Assembly (NCBI GenBank): GCA_963766375.1 | Contig: CAVXZG010000010.1 | Coordinates: 1-64,000 of the forward strand | Reading direction: 5' to 3' | Length of the DNA stretch: 64,000 bases | From: AC-32 sp963766375 | Lineage (GTDB): Bacteria > Actinomycetota > Thermoleophilia > Gaiellales > Gaiellaceae | Shown: positions 7,856 through 17,481 of the stretch, piece after piece | Layout of the letters: each line of letters begins with the position of its first letter | How positions within the stretch are numbered: position 1 is the first letter of the stretch | Translations under genes and position numbers: made by a program | Notes under the pieces: generated by a model | Databases searched by the model: none | The model's input: the letters and a program-made list of their open reading frames with translations, nothing else | What the model was told of the DNA's origin: nothing

Positions 7856-10002
7856 ATGCGCTCGAGCGGCGCGTAGTCCAACATCAGTCGCCGCTCGGTC
7901 CCGTCGGCGGCAAAACGGACGGTGACCACGCCGCCGGCCTCCAGCGCAGTCACGACCCCCTCGCCGAGCGTCTCGTGCCGGACAGAGTCACCGGTCGAGA
8001 GCGTGGGCGTCTCGGAGCGCGGAGCCACCCCAGTCGGCGAACCGTAGCCCGACCACGACGCAGGCTTGAGGCGCTGCCGTTCAACCCTGTCGTCCGGGAG
8101 CTCGTCGAGGAACCGCGAGGGCAGGTTGTACGAGCGGCTCCCGTAGAGCGAGCGCGCGGAGGCGTGGGTGAGCACGAGCCGCTCCTTCGCCCGCGTCATG
8201 CCCACGTAGGCGAGCCGCCGCTCCTCTTCCAACCCCTGCTCCTCGATCGAGCGGGCGTGCGGGAAGATGCCCTCCTCCAGGCCGATCATGAAGACGGCGC
8301 GGAACTCGAGCCCCTTCGCGTTGTGCAGAGTCATCAGCGTGACGAGGCTCTGCTCGCCGCGAATCGCGTCCTGGTCGGAGTAGAGCGAGATCTCCTGCAG
8401 GAAGCCCGAGAGGCTCGGCTCGGCCGCGGTGGCCTGGTACTCCTGCGCTGCACTGACGAGCTCCTGAAGGTTCTCCATCCGGCCCTGGGCCTCGATCGTG
8501 CGCTCGGCGCGAAGCGCGTCCATGTAGCCGCTGCGCTCGAGCACGCGCTCGATCACCTCCGGCACCTCGAGCTCGAGCGCCCCCGCCTGGAGCGACTGGA
8601 GCAGCGAGTGCAGCTGCCCAACGGCGCGCAGCGGCGCGGCCGCGATCCCGGCCGGCTCGGCGTGGCCGAGCGCTTCCCAGAGCGAGATTCCGTGCGCGTC
8701 CGCGTAGGTCTGGAGCCGCGCGAGGCTCGCGTCGCCGATCCCGCGTCGCGGGCGGTTGGCGATCCGCTGCAGCGAGACGGCGTCGTACGGGTTGTCGATC
8801 GCCTGGAGGTAGGCGACCACGTCCTTCACCTCGGCCCGTTCGTAGAAGCGCGGGCCGCCGATCACCTGGTAGCCGACGCCCTGGCGGACGAGCACGTCCT
8901 CCAGCACGCGCGACTGCGCGTTCGTCCGGTAGAAGATCGCGATCTCGCTCCCGTTGTAGGCCTCCTCGACGAGCAGCGCGATCTCGGCGGCGACGAAGCG
9001 CGCCTCCGCGTGCTCGTCCTCGACCTCGAGCACGCGGACGGGCTCGCCCTCGCCGAGCTCGGACCAGAGGTTCTTCGGCTTGCGCTCGCGGTTGTTCGAG
9101 ATGACCGCGTTCGCCGATTCGAGGATCGTGTTCGTCGAGCGGTAGTTCTGCTCCAGGGCGATCGTCTTGGTCTCGCCGAAGTCGCGCTCGAACTCGAGGA
9201 TGTTGCGGATGTCGGCGCCGCGGAAGGCGTAGATCGACTGATCCGGGTCGCCGACGGCGCAGACGTTGCGGTGTTTCTCCGCCAGCAACTGCAGGAGCCG
9301 GTACTGCGCGTGGTTCGTGTCCTGATACTCGTCCACGAGGATGTAGCGGAACGCCTTCTGCCAGCGGTCACGCGCCTCCGGGAAGCTCTCCAGCACCTGG
9401 ACGGTGAGCATCAGCAGGTCGTCGAAGTCGACCGCGTTCGAGGCGATCAGACGCTTCTGGTAGAGGTCGTACACCTCGGCGACGGTCTGGTCGTGGAACG
9501 ACGAGACGCGCTCGGCGTACTCCTCCGGGGTGACGAGCTGGTTCTTCGCCGCCGAGATCTGCGCGTGGATCCCGCGCGGCACGAAGCGCTTCGGGTCGCG
9601 GTCGAGCTCCTCCAGGCACGCCTTGGTGAGCCGCACCTGGTCGGCCTGGTCGTAGATCGTGAAGTTGCTGCGGTAGCCGAGACGCTGGGCCTCGCGCCGC
9701 AGGATCCGCCCGCAGGCGGCGTGGAAGGTGAGGATCCAGATCGAGCGCGCAACCGGGCCGAGCAGATCTTCGAGCCGCTCGCGCATCTCCCCGGCGGCCT
9801 TGTTGGTGAAGGTGATCGCGAGGATCTCGTTCGGCTTCACGCCGCAGGCGTTGATCAGGTGCGCGACGCGGTAGGTGAGCACGCGCGTCTTGCCCGAGCC
9901 CGCGCCGGCGACGACGAGGAGCGGGCCTTCGGTCGCGAGAACCGCCTCGCGCTGCGCGGGGTTCAGGTCTGCGAGATAGCGTTCGGGCGAAGCAACGGCC
10001 AT
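7852..10002 (-). CDS. pcrA: ATP-dependent DNA helicase PcrA/UvrD (SF1A)
   Basis: Intact, 716 aa from ATG 10002. All UvrD/PcrA motifs appear in order: LNPAQREAV (Q motif), AGAGSGKTRVLTYR (Walker A), ILTFHAACGRIL (Ia), VDEYQDTNHAQY (II), VGDPDQSIYAFRGA (III), QNYRST (IV), LMTLHNAKGLEF (V) and YVGMTRAKERL (VI). The C-terminus DSVRHETLGEGVVTALEAGG is the small Tudor-like domain that contacts RNA polymerase in this family. It unwinds DNA 3'-5' in nucleotide excision repair and replication-fork maintenance. A longer open frame upstream is Arg-rich and not family-like, so the ATG at 10002 is the start. A -10-like TAGCAT lies 11 nt before it. Confidence 0.96.
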   Translation of the reverse strand: MAVASPERYLADLNPAQREAVLATEGPLLVVAGAGSGKTRVLTYRVAHLINACGVKPNEILAITFTNKAAGEMRERLEDLLGPVARSIWILTFHAACGRILRREAQRLGYRSNFTIYDQADQVRLTKACLEELDRDPKRFVPRGIHAQISAAKNQLVTPEEYAERVSSFHDQTVAEVYDLYQKRLIASNAVDFDDLLMLTVQVLESFPEARDRWQKAFRYILVDEYQDTNHAQYRLLQLLAEKHRNVCAVGDPDQSIYAFRGADIRNILEFERDFGETKTIALEQNYRSTNTILESANAVISNNRERKPKNLWSELGEGEPVRVLEVEDEHAEARFVAAEIALLVEEAYNGSEIAIFYRTNAQSRVLEDVLVRQGVGYQVIGGPRFYERAEVKDVVAYLQAIDNPYDAVSLQRIANRPRRGIGDASLARLQTYADAHGISLWEALGHAEPAGIAAAPLRAVGQLHSLLQSLQAGALELEVPEVIERVLERSGYMDALRAERTIEAQGRMENLQELVSAAQEYQATAAEPSLSGFLQEISLYSDQDAIRGEQSLVTLMTLHNAKGLEFRAVFMIGLEEGIFPHARSIEEQGLEEERRLAYVGMTRAKERLVLTHASARSLYGSRSYNLPSRFLDELPDDRVERQRLKPASWSGYGSPTGVAPRSETPTLSTGDSVRHETLGEGVVTALEAGGVVTVRFAADGTERRLMLDYAPLERI

Positions 10003-10031
10003 CCGTTCGATGCTAGCGAGGGGGGTGGCGC

Positions 10032-10394
10032 GTGGGCTACGCGTTCGGGTCGATCGACGAGCTGGGCGACGGCGTCTTCCGCAAGGTGCGGCAAGAGCTC
10101 GGCGTGACGGCCTTCGGCGTGAACGTGCTCGTGATCCCACCGGGGATCGACGCGCGGCCGCACTACCACGAGCAGCAGGACGAGCTCTACTTCATCCACT
10201 CGGGGCGAGCGCGGTTCGCGCTCCCGGGCGAGACCCGCGAGCTCGGGCCGGGCGGCCTCTGCCACGTCGAATCGACTACGCCCCGCCAGGTGTCGAGCAT
10301 CGGCGACGAGGACCTCGTGATGCTCGTGGTGGGCGCCAAGGACGGGTACGTCGGCCGCGACGGGCAGCCCGCGGATCCGGAGAAGCTGGGCTAG
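10032..10394 (+). CDS. cupin-domain protein
   Basis: A 120-aa single-domain protein from GTG 10032. Cupin motif 1 is ARPHYHEQQDELYFIHSGRA, with two His and one Glu as metal ligands; motif 2 is the PGGLCHVESTTPRQV region, where the His provides the fourth ligand. The fold binds a metal ion, and small stand-alone cupins serve as isomerases, oxygenases or sugar-binding modules; this one cannot be assigned. It is divergent from pcrA, with 29 nt between starts, and its stop overlaps the end of the convergent flippase-like gene. Confidence 0.8.
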   Translation: MGYAFGSIDELGDGVFRKVRQELGVTAFGVNVLVIPPGIDARPHYHEQQDELYFIHSGRARFALPGETRELGPGGLCHVESTTPRQVSSIGDEDLVMLVVGAKDGYVGRDGQPADPEKLG

Positions 10395-11387
10395 AAGCGG
10401 ACCGCGGCGCGGCGAAGGTCGCCGAAGCTGCGGGCGTAGAGCGCGAGGCCAACCGTGGCGGCGACAGCCGTGGCGAGACTTCCGGCGGCCGGGGTGAAGA
10501 CGCTGGCCGCGATGGCGGTCGTGCCGCCGTGGCCAGACATCGCCAGCGCGCCGATGGCGGCGCCCTGGTAGAGGCCGACGTTTCCGGGCAGGAAGGGCAT
10601 CGTGTTCGCGAGGCCGGTCACGACCATGTAGAGCAGAGCCGCTCCGACGCCGGCGTGGACGTCGACCGCCTGGAGCAGGAAGAGGACGCCGAACCAGCGG
10701 GCGACCCAGGTCACGATGAGGATGAGGCCGGCCTTGACCATGATTCCCTTCGGAGCCGCGGCGCCCGCGAGGAACGCGCCGACGCTCTCCGGGCAGCCGG
10801 TGGCTCACCTTGTGGTGCAGGATCGAGACGAGCAGCAGCCCTCCGGCGGCGAGCGGCAGGCCGACGATCATCGTCAGCTTCGCCCAGCCGGGCACGGGCA
10901 GGAAGAACACCGAGGCGGCGCCGACGAGCACGAAGGCGACCATCTCGAGCAGGTGCGCGCACAAGAGGCTTCCCCCCGCGCGCGAGAACCCCGGCCAGCG
11001 CGGTCCGGCGACGACCTTCAGCACGCCGACCTTCGAGGCCTCGCCCAGGCGGCCGGGCAAGACGGTGTCGAGAAACGAGCCGACGGAGCTGGCCGTGTAC
11101 ATGGCGCGAAAGCCGACCGGCGAGCGCACCGTCGACGTCCAGGCAAGGGCGCGAAGCGGCTGGACCGCCGCGCAGATCGCCAGGCCGGCAAGCAGGTAGC
11201 GCCAGTCAGGAGTGGCGGCGGCCGCGAAGACGCTCGAGCCGGTCCGCTGGACCAGCAGGAAGACACCGACCGCTGAGGTCAGTGCGATCACGACAACGAG
11301 GCTGCGGCGACCCACCTTCACTCTCACCGCATCGGCAATTCGGCGCAGCAGCGTGAACCCCTGGAAAGGGGGCTCCAACGTACGCAT
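10391..11387 (-). CDS. lysylphosphatidylglycerol synthase TM-region (UPF0104/flippase-like) membrane protein, one frameshift
   Basis: From ATG 11387 (MRTLEPPFQGFTLLRR) the protein has about eight hydrophobic segments and the family landmarks SSVGSFLDTVLPGRLGEASK near residue 100 and MPFLPGNVGLYQGA near residue 260. One extra base near 10792 (CCC followed by an added G) breaks the frame; without it the text reads SVGAFLAGAAAPKGIMVKAG and gives 331 aa. The family (PF03706) is found as the flippase half of MprF and as stand-alone membrane proteins beside glycosyltransferases. A lipid-translocating role is inference. Convergent with the cupin gene. Confidence 0.75.
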
Positions 11388-11486
11388 AGTCGACTGAAGT
11401 CGCATCGGTCTGGGCGCAGGCCGCCTGACTGCCCAGATCACGCAACCGCCAGGACCGTAGCACTCATTCCGGCGGGCTGCGGTAAA

Positions 11487-12201
11487 TCAGGCGGTCAGAT
11501 CGGCCAACGCCTGCTCGAACCAGGCCTGTGCCGCCGCCAGCGCGGCAGGGTCGCTCGACTTGAGCACGACCTCGACGAAGGCTGCCTTCGGCTCCGAAGC
11601 TGGGGTACGAGCCGACCTTGACGGCGGGGTAGCGCTCGCCACCGGCCTCGAGCACCGCGACGATGCGACTCTCGGTGGTGCGATAGGTGCGCCGCCAGGA
11701 GCCGATCGGGCTGCCACCGCCGAGCTCCGCCGCAACGGTCTCGAACATCGCCTCCATCTCGGACGGCAGCCCGGGCAAGACGTAGACGTTGCCGATCACG
11801 AAGCCGGGCGCGCCGCCGAGTGGGTTCTCGAGCGCACGGCTCCCGGCGGGAAGCTGCGCCCAGCGGGTGACGTAGTCGGGATCCCCGCGGAAACGGGCGC
11901 GCAGGCGTTCGGCGACCTCGGGCTGCTCCTCCTGGGGAACTCCGAACGCCGCTGCGATCGCCTCGCGCGTGATGTCGTCCGGAGTGCCGCCGAGACCGCC
12001 GGTGACGAGCACGACGTCGGCTTCGGCGGCCTGCGCGCGGACGAGCGCGGCGACTCGCTCCTCCTCGTCGGGGAGCGACGCGATCAGCAGCACGTCCACG
12101 CCGAGAGCCTCGAGCCGGGCGGCGAGCCAGGAGCCGTTGGTGTTGACCGTGTCGCCGGAGACCAGCTCATTCCCGATCGTCACGATCGAGGCGGTCGCCA
12201 T
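11487..12201 (-). CDS. CinA N-terminal-like (MoCF-biosynthesis fold) protein, one frameshift
   Basis: From ATG 12201: MATASIVTIGNELVSGDTVN, then LVTGGLGGTPDDITREAIA and LPGLPSEMEAMFETVAAEL. These are the MoaB/MoeA/CinA nucleotide-pocket motifs GNEL, TGGLGxTxDD and PGxPxEM. An extra base near 11600 shifts the frame; the continued reading KAAFVEVVLKSSDPAALAAA ends QALADLTA at 11487, giving 237 aa. The family binds or deamidates pyridine nucleotides, or adenylylates molybdopterin; the C-terminal PncC domain of full CinA is absent. TATACT lies 6 nt before the ATG, a pattern seen for leaderless mRNAs. Divergent from the GNAT gene at 12219. Confidence 0.8.
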
Positions 12202-12218
12202 TTCGCGAGTATAGGGGC

Positions 12219-13082
12219 GTGATCCGCGAGCTCCGGAAAGAAGACGCAGAAGCGACTGCCAGGCTCATCCTCGTCGTCAACCCGCATCGGATCGAGACGG
12301 GCGAGCTGGTCTGGGCGCGTGCGAGCAAGCCTCCTCAGCGGGACTGGATCGCCGAGTCAGATGGAACGGTCGTCGGCCACGCGTACGCCGGCTTGTCGGC
12401 GAGCAAGAAGGGCCGCTTCTGGATCGGCGTCCATCCCGAGCAGCGCGGCCGGGGGATCGGCAGCGAGCTCTACAGGGCCGTCGAGGAACACCTGACCTCC
12501 GCGGCGCGGCTGCGCACCTGGGTCGACGGCGACTCTGCGGGAGAGCGGTTCGTCCGGCAGCGCGGCTTCGAGCAGACCGGCGCCGACCGTGTCTCCGACG
12601 TGGATCCTCGCGCGGTCGACCTGGCTCGACTGCCGGAGCTCGAAACTCGGGAGTTGCGTCTCGTCTCGCTCGCCGAGGCGCTGGACGAGGTCGAGGCGCT
12701 GTTCGCGCGCCTCAGGGCCGGCGAGGTCGACCTCCCGGCCGATCTGGTGGAGTGGAAGTGGGACGACCTCGAGCACCCGAATCTCTCGCACGAAGGCAGC
12801 TTCGTCGTGCTGGACGGAGACCAGCCGGTCGCGTTCGGATTTCTGACCGTCGATCTGCAGCGACGGGTCGCCTACAACCAGCTGACCGCGACGCTGCCGG
12901 GCTACCGGCGCCGCGGGCTCGCGCTGCTCGTGAAGCTCGCGACCACGCGCTGGGCTGCCGCAAACGGGATCGAACGCATCCTGACCGAGAACGACCGCGA
13001 GAACAGCGGCATGCTCGCGCTCAACGACAGCCTCGGTTACCGGCCGATCTACGACCAGGGGATCTGGGTGCTCGAGCGGTGA
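12219..13082 (+). CDS. tandem-domain GNAT acetyltransferase
   Basis: Intact, 287 aa from GTG 12219, with two GNAT folds. The first (residues about 1-135) has the acetyl-CoA loop VHPEQRGRGIGSELYRAVEE. The second (about 140-287) has GFLTVDLQRRVAYNQLTATL and PGYRRRGLALLVKLATTRWA, then ERILTENDRENSGMLALNDS, the usual final helix-strand. GNAT enzymes move acetyl from acetyl-CoA to amines; double-domain forms in actinobacteria include mycothiol synthase (MshD) and antibiotic-modifying enzymes, but this sequence is not clearly either. The stop overlaps the GTG of a paralogous gene (GTGA), so the two are translationally coupled and arose by duplication. Confidence 0.85.
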   Translation: MIRELRKEDAEATARLILVVNPHRIETGELVWARASKPPQRDWIAESDGTVVGHAYAGLSASKKGRFWIGVHPEQRGRGIGSELYRAVEEHLTSAARLRTWVDGDSAGERFVRQRGFEQTGADRVSDVDPRAVDLARLPELETRELRLVSLAEALDEVEALFARLRAGEVDLPADLVEWKWDDLEHPNLSHEGSFVVLDGDQPVAFGFLTVDLQRRVAYNQLTATLPGYRRRGLALLVKLATTRWAAANGIERILTENDRENSGMLALNDSLGYRPIYDQGIWVLER

Positions 13083-14013
13083 TCCGGGAGCTGGTGCGAG
13101 ACGACGTGAGCGGGGTGATTCGGCTCGAGTTGGAGTTGAACCCACACCAGGTGTGGACCGAGCGGGGCCTGGTGCACGAGCTCGAGTTTCCGCTGGCGCG
13201 CGAGCGACGCCGCGACTGGGTGGCCTTGGAGGGCGGAGACGGTCGTTGGTCATGTCGAAGCCGCCTTCGAGTGGGCCGTGCCCACACCGGGCAAGGGCCG
13301 GTTCTGGCTGAGCGTTGCGCGCGAGCACCGTGGCCGGGGAATCGGCGCGCAGCTGTTCGAGACGGCGGTTGAGTACCTGCGGACCGAAGGGGCGTGGCGG
13401 GTCGAGAGCTACGTGCCGGGCGATCCGGCCGGTGTGCGCTTTCTCTCGAAGCGCGGGTTCACCCTGTCCGGCCGCAATCGCGCCTCGGGCCTCGACCTGC
13501 GGGACGTATCGCTGCCGAAGGTGACGGTGCCCGGGTTCCGTCTGGCGACCCTTGGGGAGACGCGCGACCGCGCGCACGAGCTCCACGCGATCTGCGTCGA
13601 GGGCGAGATCGACATGCCTTCGGACGAGCCCGAGACCGAGGTCGACTTCGAGAGCTGGTGCCGCGACGAGTTCGAGTACCCCGACATCTCGGACGAGGGC
13701 AGCTTCGTCGTGCTCGAGGGCGATCAGCCGGTCTCGCTGGCCTTCGTCACCGTCGATCACGAGCGGGCGCTCGGCTACAACTCGATGACCGCGACCCTCC
13801 GCACGCATCGCCGCCGCGGGCTCGCGCTGCTTCGCGAAGGTGGCCGCGGCGCGCTGGGCGCAGGAGGCCGGGCTCGAGCGGCTCGTGACCGAGAACGACG
13901 TAGGCAACGTGGGCATGATCGCGATCAACGACCGCCTGGGTTACACGCAGCTGTACGTCGAGGAGTACTTCGTCCGGCTAGAGCGGGAACGCCCGACCGG
14001 CGAGCGCGGGTAG
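13079..14013 (+). CDS. tandem-domain GNAT acetyltransferase, paralog of the previous gene, two frameshifts
   Basis: Starts at GTG 13079 within the GTGA overlap. The opening IRELVRDDVSGVIRLELEL matches the paralog's start. The frame shifts near 13240, then reads TVVGHVEAAFEWAVPTPG and REHRGRGIGAQLFETAVEYL (first acetyl-CoA loop). It shifts again near 13835 and ends AAARWAQEAGLERLVTEND ... YVEEYFVRLERERPTGERG at 14013. Joined length is about 310 aa. Conservation of both GNAT cores in alternating frames argues for sequence errors or very recent inactivation. The 3' end overlaps the convergent barrel gene by 36 nt. Confidence 0.7.
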
Positions 14014-14778
14014 CACCTGCGCCGTGACCCAGACCGGCGTCGTCGCGTAGCGCTTCGAGTAGCGGAAGCTGCCGTCGCCCCGCCGCATGCGCTGAAGGTA
14101 CGCGCGCGCGCCGCGCGGGACCGGCTTTCCCGCGGCGATGAACGCCTGGATCGCCCAGGCCGTGGACTGCGTGTCCGAGCCGCGACCGGGAGTGAGCTCG
14201 AAGCCACCGTCGCGGTTCCGCAGTCGGTTCAGGTACGCGAGCGCGCGGCTGATCGGCGCACCGCGCACGCCAGTAGAGCGCAGGGCCTGCACCGCGGCGG
14301 CGGTGTCGTTCGAGTCCGGCCGGCCGCCCGCATACCACGCCCAGCCGCCTGAACGGGCCTGGCGGCGGAGCACGAACCGCACGGCGATGCGAGGCGCCGG
14401 CTCTCCTGCCTGGCGCAGGGCGAGGATCCCCCAGATCGTCGAGTTGACCGTCGGGCCGATCGCCCCGCCCGGTCGCTGAAAGCGGCGGATGCGCGCGAGC
14501 AGCCGGTCGGGCCGGTGACCGAGAGCACTCTCCGCCAGCGCGACGAGCTCGACGTCGGTCGCCTCGGTCAGCTCGCCCTCGTGGGCGACGAGGTAGTCGA
14601 GAGCGCGGCCCGGGCTCGCTCCCGCCGCCTTCAGCCCGAGCGCGGCCCAGGCAGTGAGCTGCGGGCCCGAGGAGCCGCTCGGCTCGACGAAGCCTCCGCC
14701 CGGAGCCTGGCGCCCCTGGAGGAAGCCGACCGGAGTCGCTGCGATCGCAGTCGCGGCAACCGCGGCAGCGAGCCTCAC
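13978..14778 (-). CDS. secreted alpha/alpha-barrel protein (prenyltransferase/terpene-cyclase-like repeats) of the B12 operon
   Basis: 266 aa from GTG 14778, whose GTGA overlaps the stop of the ECF S-component gene; this makes it the last gene of the cobalamin-riboswitch operon. The N-terminus RLAAAVAATAIAATPVG looks like a short export signal. Four or more helical-hairpin repeats follow, each with a Gly-Gly-aromatic turn: APGGGFVEPSGSSGPQLTA, FQRPGGAIGPTVNSTIWGI, SGGWAWYAGGRPDSNDTAA, DGGFELTPGRGSDTQSTAW and GDGSFRYSKRYATTPVWVTA. This pattern belongs to the alpha6-alpha6 toroid shared by terpene cyclases, protein prenyltransferases and the N-terminal half of intrinsic factor and transcobalamin. 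No cyclase DXDD or zinc-ligand set is visible. A cobalamin-capturing role is inferred from fold and operon. Confidence 0.75.
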   Translation of the reverse strand: MRLAAAVAATAIAATPVGFLQGRQAPGGGFVEPSGSSGPQLTAWAALGLKAAGASPGRALDYLVAHEGELTEATDVELVALAESALGHRPDRLLARIRRFQRPGGAIGPTVNSTIWGILALRQAGEPAPRIAVRFVLRRQARSGGWAWYAGGRPDSNDTAAAVQALRSTGVRGAPISRALAYLNRLRNRDGGFELTPGRGSDTQSTAWAIQAFIAAGKPVPRGARAYLQRMRRGDGSFRYSKRYATTPVWVTAQVLPALAGRAFPL

Positions 14779-15449
14779 ACCCACGCGATCTCCGCCCGCA
14801 GGCGCCGCGCGTAGCGCTCCAGGAGCCGCCGCAGCTCCGGGCCTGCGACGAGTGCCAGCACGAGGTTCCCGCTCGCGTGCGCGAAGTCGAACCAGATCCC
14901 GCGCGCGTAGAGCGCGGCGAACGCCTGCCACGTGTGCGGGTAGAAGCTGAGCCACTCCCAGAAGTCGAGGACCGCGTCGAAGGCGAACCCGAGCGCGAAG
15001 CACGTCAGCGCCAGCGGGACGCGATGGCGCAACAGGGGCGCGGCGAGGCCGCCCAGGAGGCCGCACCCTCCCCACGCGAGCATCTGCCACGGCGTGTACG
15101 CGCCCTGCCCGAGGTAGAAGTTCGAGACGAGCGCCGCCAGCCCACCGACCGCGGCCCCCGCCCGAGGCCCGAGCGCGACCCCGGACACGACAGCGATCAC
15201 CGTCACCGGCTGGACGTTCGGGACGGCCGCGAACAGGACCCGTCCCGCGGCCGCGGCCGCGGCCAGCGTGGCGATGAGGACGAGCTCCTTGCTCGAGCCC
15301 ATGCCGTTCTCGAGCCAGGACACGCCTGCGACGACGAGCGCGCCCGCGACCAGCAGCAGCGCCAGCGCGGCGTCGTCCGGCGAGACGACGGTCCAGGCGG
15401 CTGCGACGAAGGCAGCGGCGAGGGCTCCCAGCCCGGCGACCCTAGACAA
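14775..15449 (-). CDS. ECF transporter S component, probable cobalamin-specific
   Basis: 224 aa, about six hydrophobic segments, rich in Ala, Gly and Leu. The motif VALGPRAGAAVGGLAALVSN followed by FYLGQGAYTPWQMLAWGGCG is typical of the S-component group formerly annotated as a general ECF substrate-binding subunit. The only suitable start is TTG 15449, inside the end of the ATPase gene (TTGTCTAG overlap). S components bind the vitamin in the membrane and dock onto the EcfT-EcfA module. Specificity for cobalamin is inferred from the B12 riboswitch heading the operon and the linked DUF4430 proteins. Confidence 0.85.
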   Translation of the reverse strand: MSRVAGLGALAAAFVAAAWTVVSPDDAALALLLVAGALVVAGVSWLENGMGSSKELVLIATLAAAAAAGRVLFAAVPNVQPVTVIAVVSGVALGPRAGAAVGGLAALVSNFYLGQGAYTPWQMLAWGGCGLLGGLAAPLLRHRVPLALTCFALGFAFDAVLDFWEWLSFYPHTWQAFAALYARGIWFDFAHASGNLVLALVAGPELRRLLERYARRLRAEIAWV

Positions 15450-16792
15450 GGGCGGGCTCCCGCTCGGGCGCCGTGGACACGCAGCGGTCGGCGACGGCCC
15501 CGGCGAAAACAAGGTCGTTCGTGACGACGAGCGTGGCGCGCGTGGACACCTGCGCGTGCAGGAGAGCGGCCAGCTCGTCCTTGCGCTCGGGGTCGACGCC
15601 GCGGGTGGGCTCGTCCAGCACGAGCAGGTCGGGAGCGGCGACGAGCACCGCGGCGAGGGCTAGCCGTTCGCGCTCGCCGCTCGAGAGGTCTCGTGGGTGG
15701 CGGGCCTCGAAACCGGCGAGGCCCACACCACGCAGCGCCTCGCGCGCGCGCGCGAGATCCCCGCCCACCGCGAGGGCGACCTCGTCCTCGGCCCGCTCCC
15801 GCACGAGGTAGCGACCCGGGTCCTGGGAGAGGTAACAGGCGCGGCCGCTACGGGTGACGCTGCCCGCGCTCGGCTCGAGCAAGCCCGAGGCCAGCTTCGC
15901 CAGGGTGGTCTTCCCCGAGCCGTTCGGGCCGACGAGCGCAACGATCTCGCCGCGGCCGAGCTCGAGGCTGACTCCCTCGAGCACGCGTGCGTCTCCGTAG
16001 GCGAACGAGACGCGATCGAGCCGGCAGGAGGGCTCCTGCGCCGAGCCCGGGGCCGGCAGCACCGCTTCCCGCGGCACCCAGGCCGGCCGGTGGCGTGCGA
16101 GCCACCCGAGCGCCTCGTCGCGCGGCGCGTCCAGCACGATGCGTCCGCGCTCGAGGAAGAGCACGCGGTCGCAGGCGCCCAGCACGCGATCGGGGCGCTG
16201 CTCCGACACGACCACCGCCGCTCCTGCCGCGCGGGCAAGCTCGATCGCCTCCTCGGCGCCCTCCGGGTCGAGCTGCGAGGTCGGCTCGTCGAGCAGCAGC
16301 AGCTGTGGCTCCAGCGCCAGCACCGACGCGAGGCAGACGCGCTGGAGCTCGCCGCCGGAGAGCTCGGCCACGCGCCGCTCGGCGAGATGCGCGGCACCAA
16401 CGGCGGTGAGCCCTTGGGTCACCCGCGCGCCGATGTCGCGCCGGAGGCGCGCCGACGTTCTCCAGCCCGAACGCGACCTCGGCGGCCACGCGCGTGAACA
16501 CGACCTGGTCCTCCGGGTCCTGGAAGAGCGTCGCGACGGTTCCCGCCAGGTCAGCAGGCCGCGTGCGCCGCGTGTCGTGGCCGTCAACCTCGACCCGGCC
16601 GGCGAAGCGGCCGCCGTGGAAGTGCGGCACGAGGCCGGCCAGCGCCCGCAGCAGCGTGGACTTGCCACAACCGGAGGGACCGAGCAGCGCTATGACCTCT
16701 CCCGGCTCGAGCTCGAGCGAGACGTCGTCCAGCGCCGGGTGCTCGGCCTCCGGGTAGGTGAACGAAAGCTGCTCGACCCGCGCTAGAGCCAT
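15442..16792 (-). CDS. fused double ABC ATPase of the ECF transporter (EcfA-EcfA), one frameshift
   Basis: Two ATPase domains lie in one chain of about 449 aa. Domain 1 has GPSGCGKST (residues 38-46), Q-loop LFQDPEDQ, signature LSGGELQR and Walker B LLLLDEPTSQLD. Domain 2 has GPNGSGKTT, YLSQDPGRYLV, LSSGERERLAL and LLVLDEPTRGVD. One extra base near 16448 splits the gene between the first Q-loop and the first signature; removing it restores RRDIGARVTQGL. The H-loop His is missing in both domains: domain 1 reads VVSEQRPDR and domain 2 VVTNDL. The start ATG 16792 overlaps the EcfT stop. It powers the vitamin importer from the cytoplasmic side. Confidence 0.9.
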
Positions 16793-17481
16793 AGCGCCCC
16801 CACCACGACCGCGAGGGTCCCGAGGACAAGCGCCAGCCGCTCGCGTCCGCCCCAGCTTGGCTTCGGCGAGCGCGTTGCTCCCGGCCGGCCGTAACCCCGT
16901 GCCTCCATCGCCTCCGCCAGGTTCAGCGCGCGCTCGAGCGAGCCGGCAAGGAGCGGCGAGACCAAACGGGCCCGGCCGCGCACGCCCGTAACCTCCACCC
17001 CGCGCCCGCGCAGCGCCTCGACGAGCCCGGCCGCGTCGCGCTCCAGCGTCGGCACGAGCCGGGTCGCCAGCGCGATCGCCAGCACCGACCGCCGCGCGAA
17101 ACCCGCCGCCTGCACGAGCTGGTCATGGTCGAGCAGGAGCGCGTAGGCCGCGAACGCGAGCGTGACCGCGGTCAGCCGCAAGCCTTGGAACAGGGCCACG
17201 TGCAGCTCCTCCCGGGTCACGTCGATCGTGCCCAGCACAGGCAGCGTCGGCCCGGTCCAGAGCACGTCCGAGCCGATCGTCGCGAGAAACGGGCTGATCA
17301 CGAAGACGCCGAGCCCGGAGAAGAGGGCTCCGATGAGGTAGAGCCGACGTCTGGGCGCGGGTGCCCGCAGGCAGACGAGCAGCAGAAGCACCGCGATCGC
17401 CGCAACCGAGATCGTGCGATCGGCGAGCAGCGCGGCCGCAACGAGCCCGGCGAGCAGTGCGGCTGCGGGTGCCGGGCTCAC
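16783..17481 (-). CDS. ECF transporter T component (EcfT/CbiQ-like)
   Basis: 232 aa from GTG 17481 in a GTGA overlap with the upstream lipoprotein gene. About five hydrophobic segments; the first is AAALLAGLVAAALLADRTIS. The two cytoplasmic coupling motifs of EcfT proteins appear as EALRGRGVEVTG and LAEAMEARGYGRPG, with the Arg-Gly cores that contact the ATPases. It joins the S component to the two ATPase domains encoded immediately downstream. Upstream extension of the open frame is Arg-rich and unlike the family, which supports this start. Confidence 0.9.
   Translation of the reverse strand: MSPAPAAALLAGLVAAALLADRTISVAAIAVLLLLVCLRAPAPRRRLYLIGALFSGLGVFVISPFLATIGSDVLWTGPTLPVLGTIDVTREELHVALFQGLRLTAVTLAFAAYALLLDHDQLVQAAGFARRSVLAIALATRLVPTLERDAAGLVEALRGRGVEVTGVRGRARLVSPLLAGSLERALNLAEAMEARGYGRPGATRSPKPSWGGRERLALVLGTLAVVVGALWL

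Noticed and set aside
7975..10107. Plus-strand open frame of 710 codons opposite pcrA
   Set aside because: Antisense shadow of an intact helicase with all motifs; the product is Val/Glu/Arg-biased low-complexity text.
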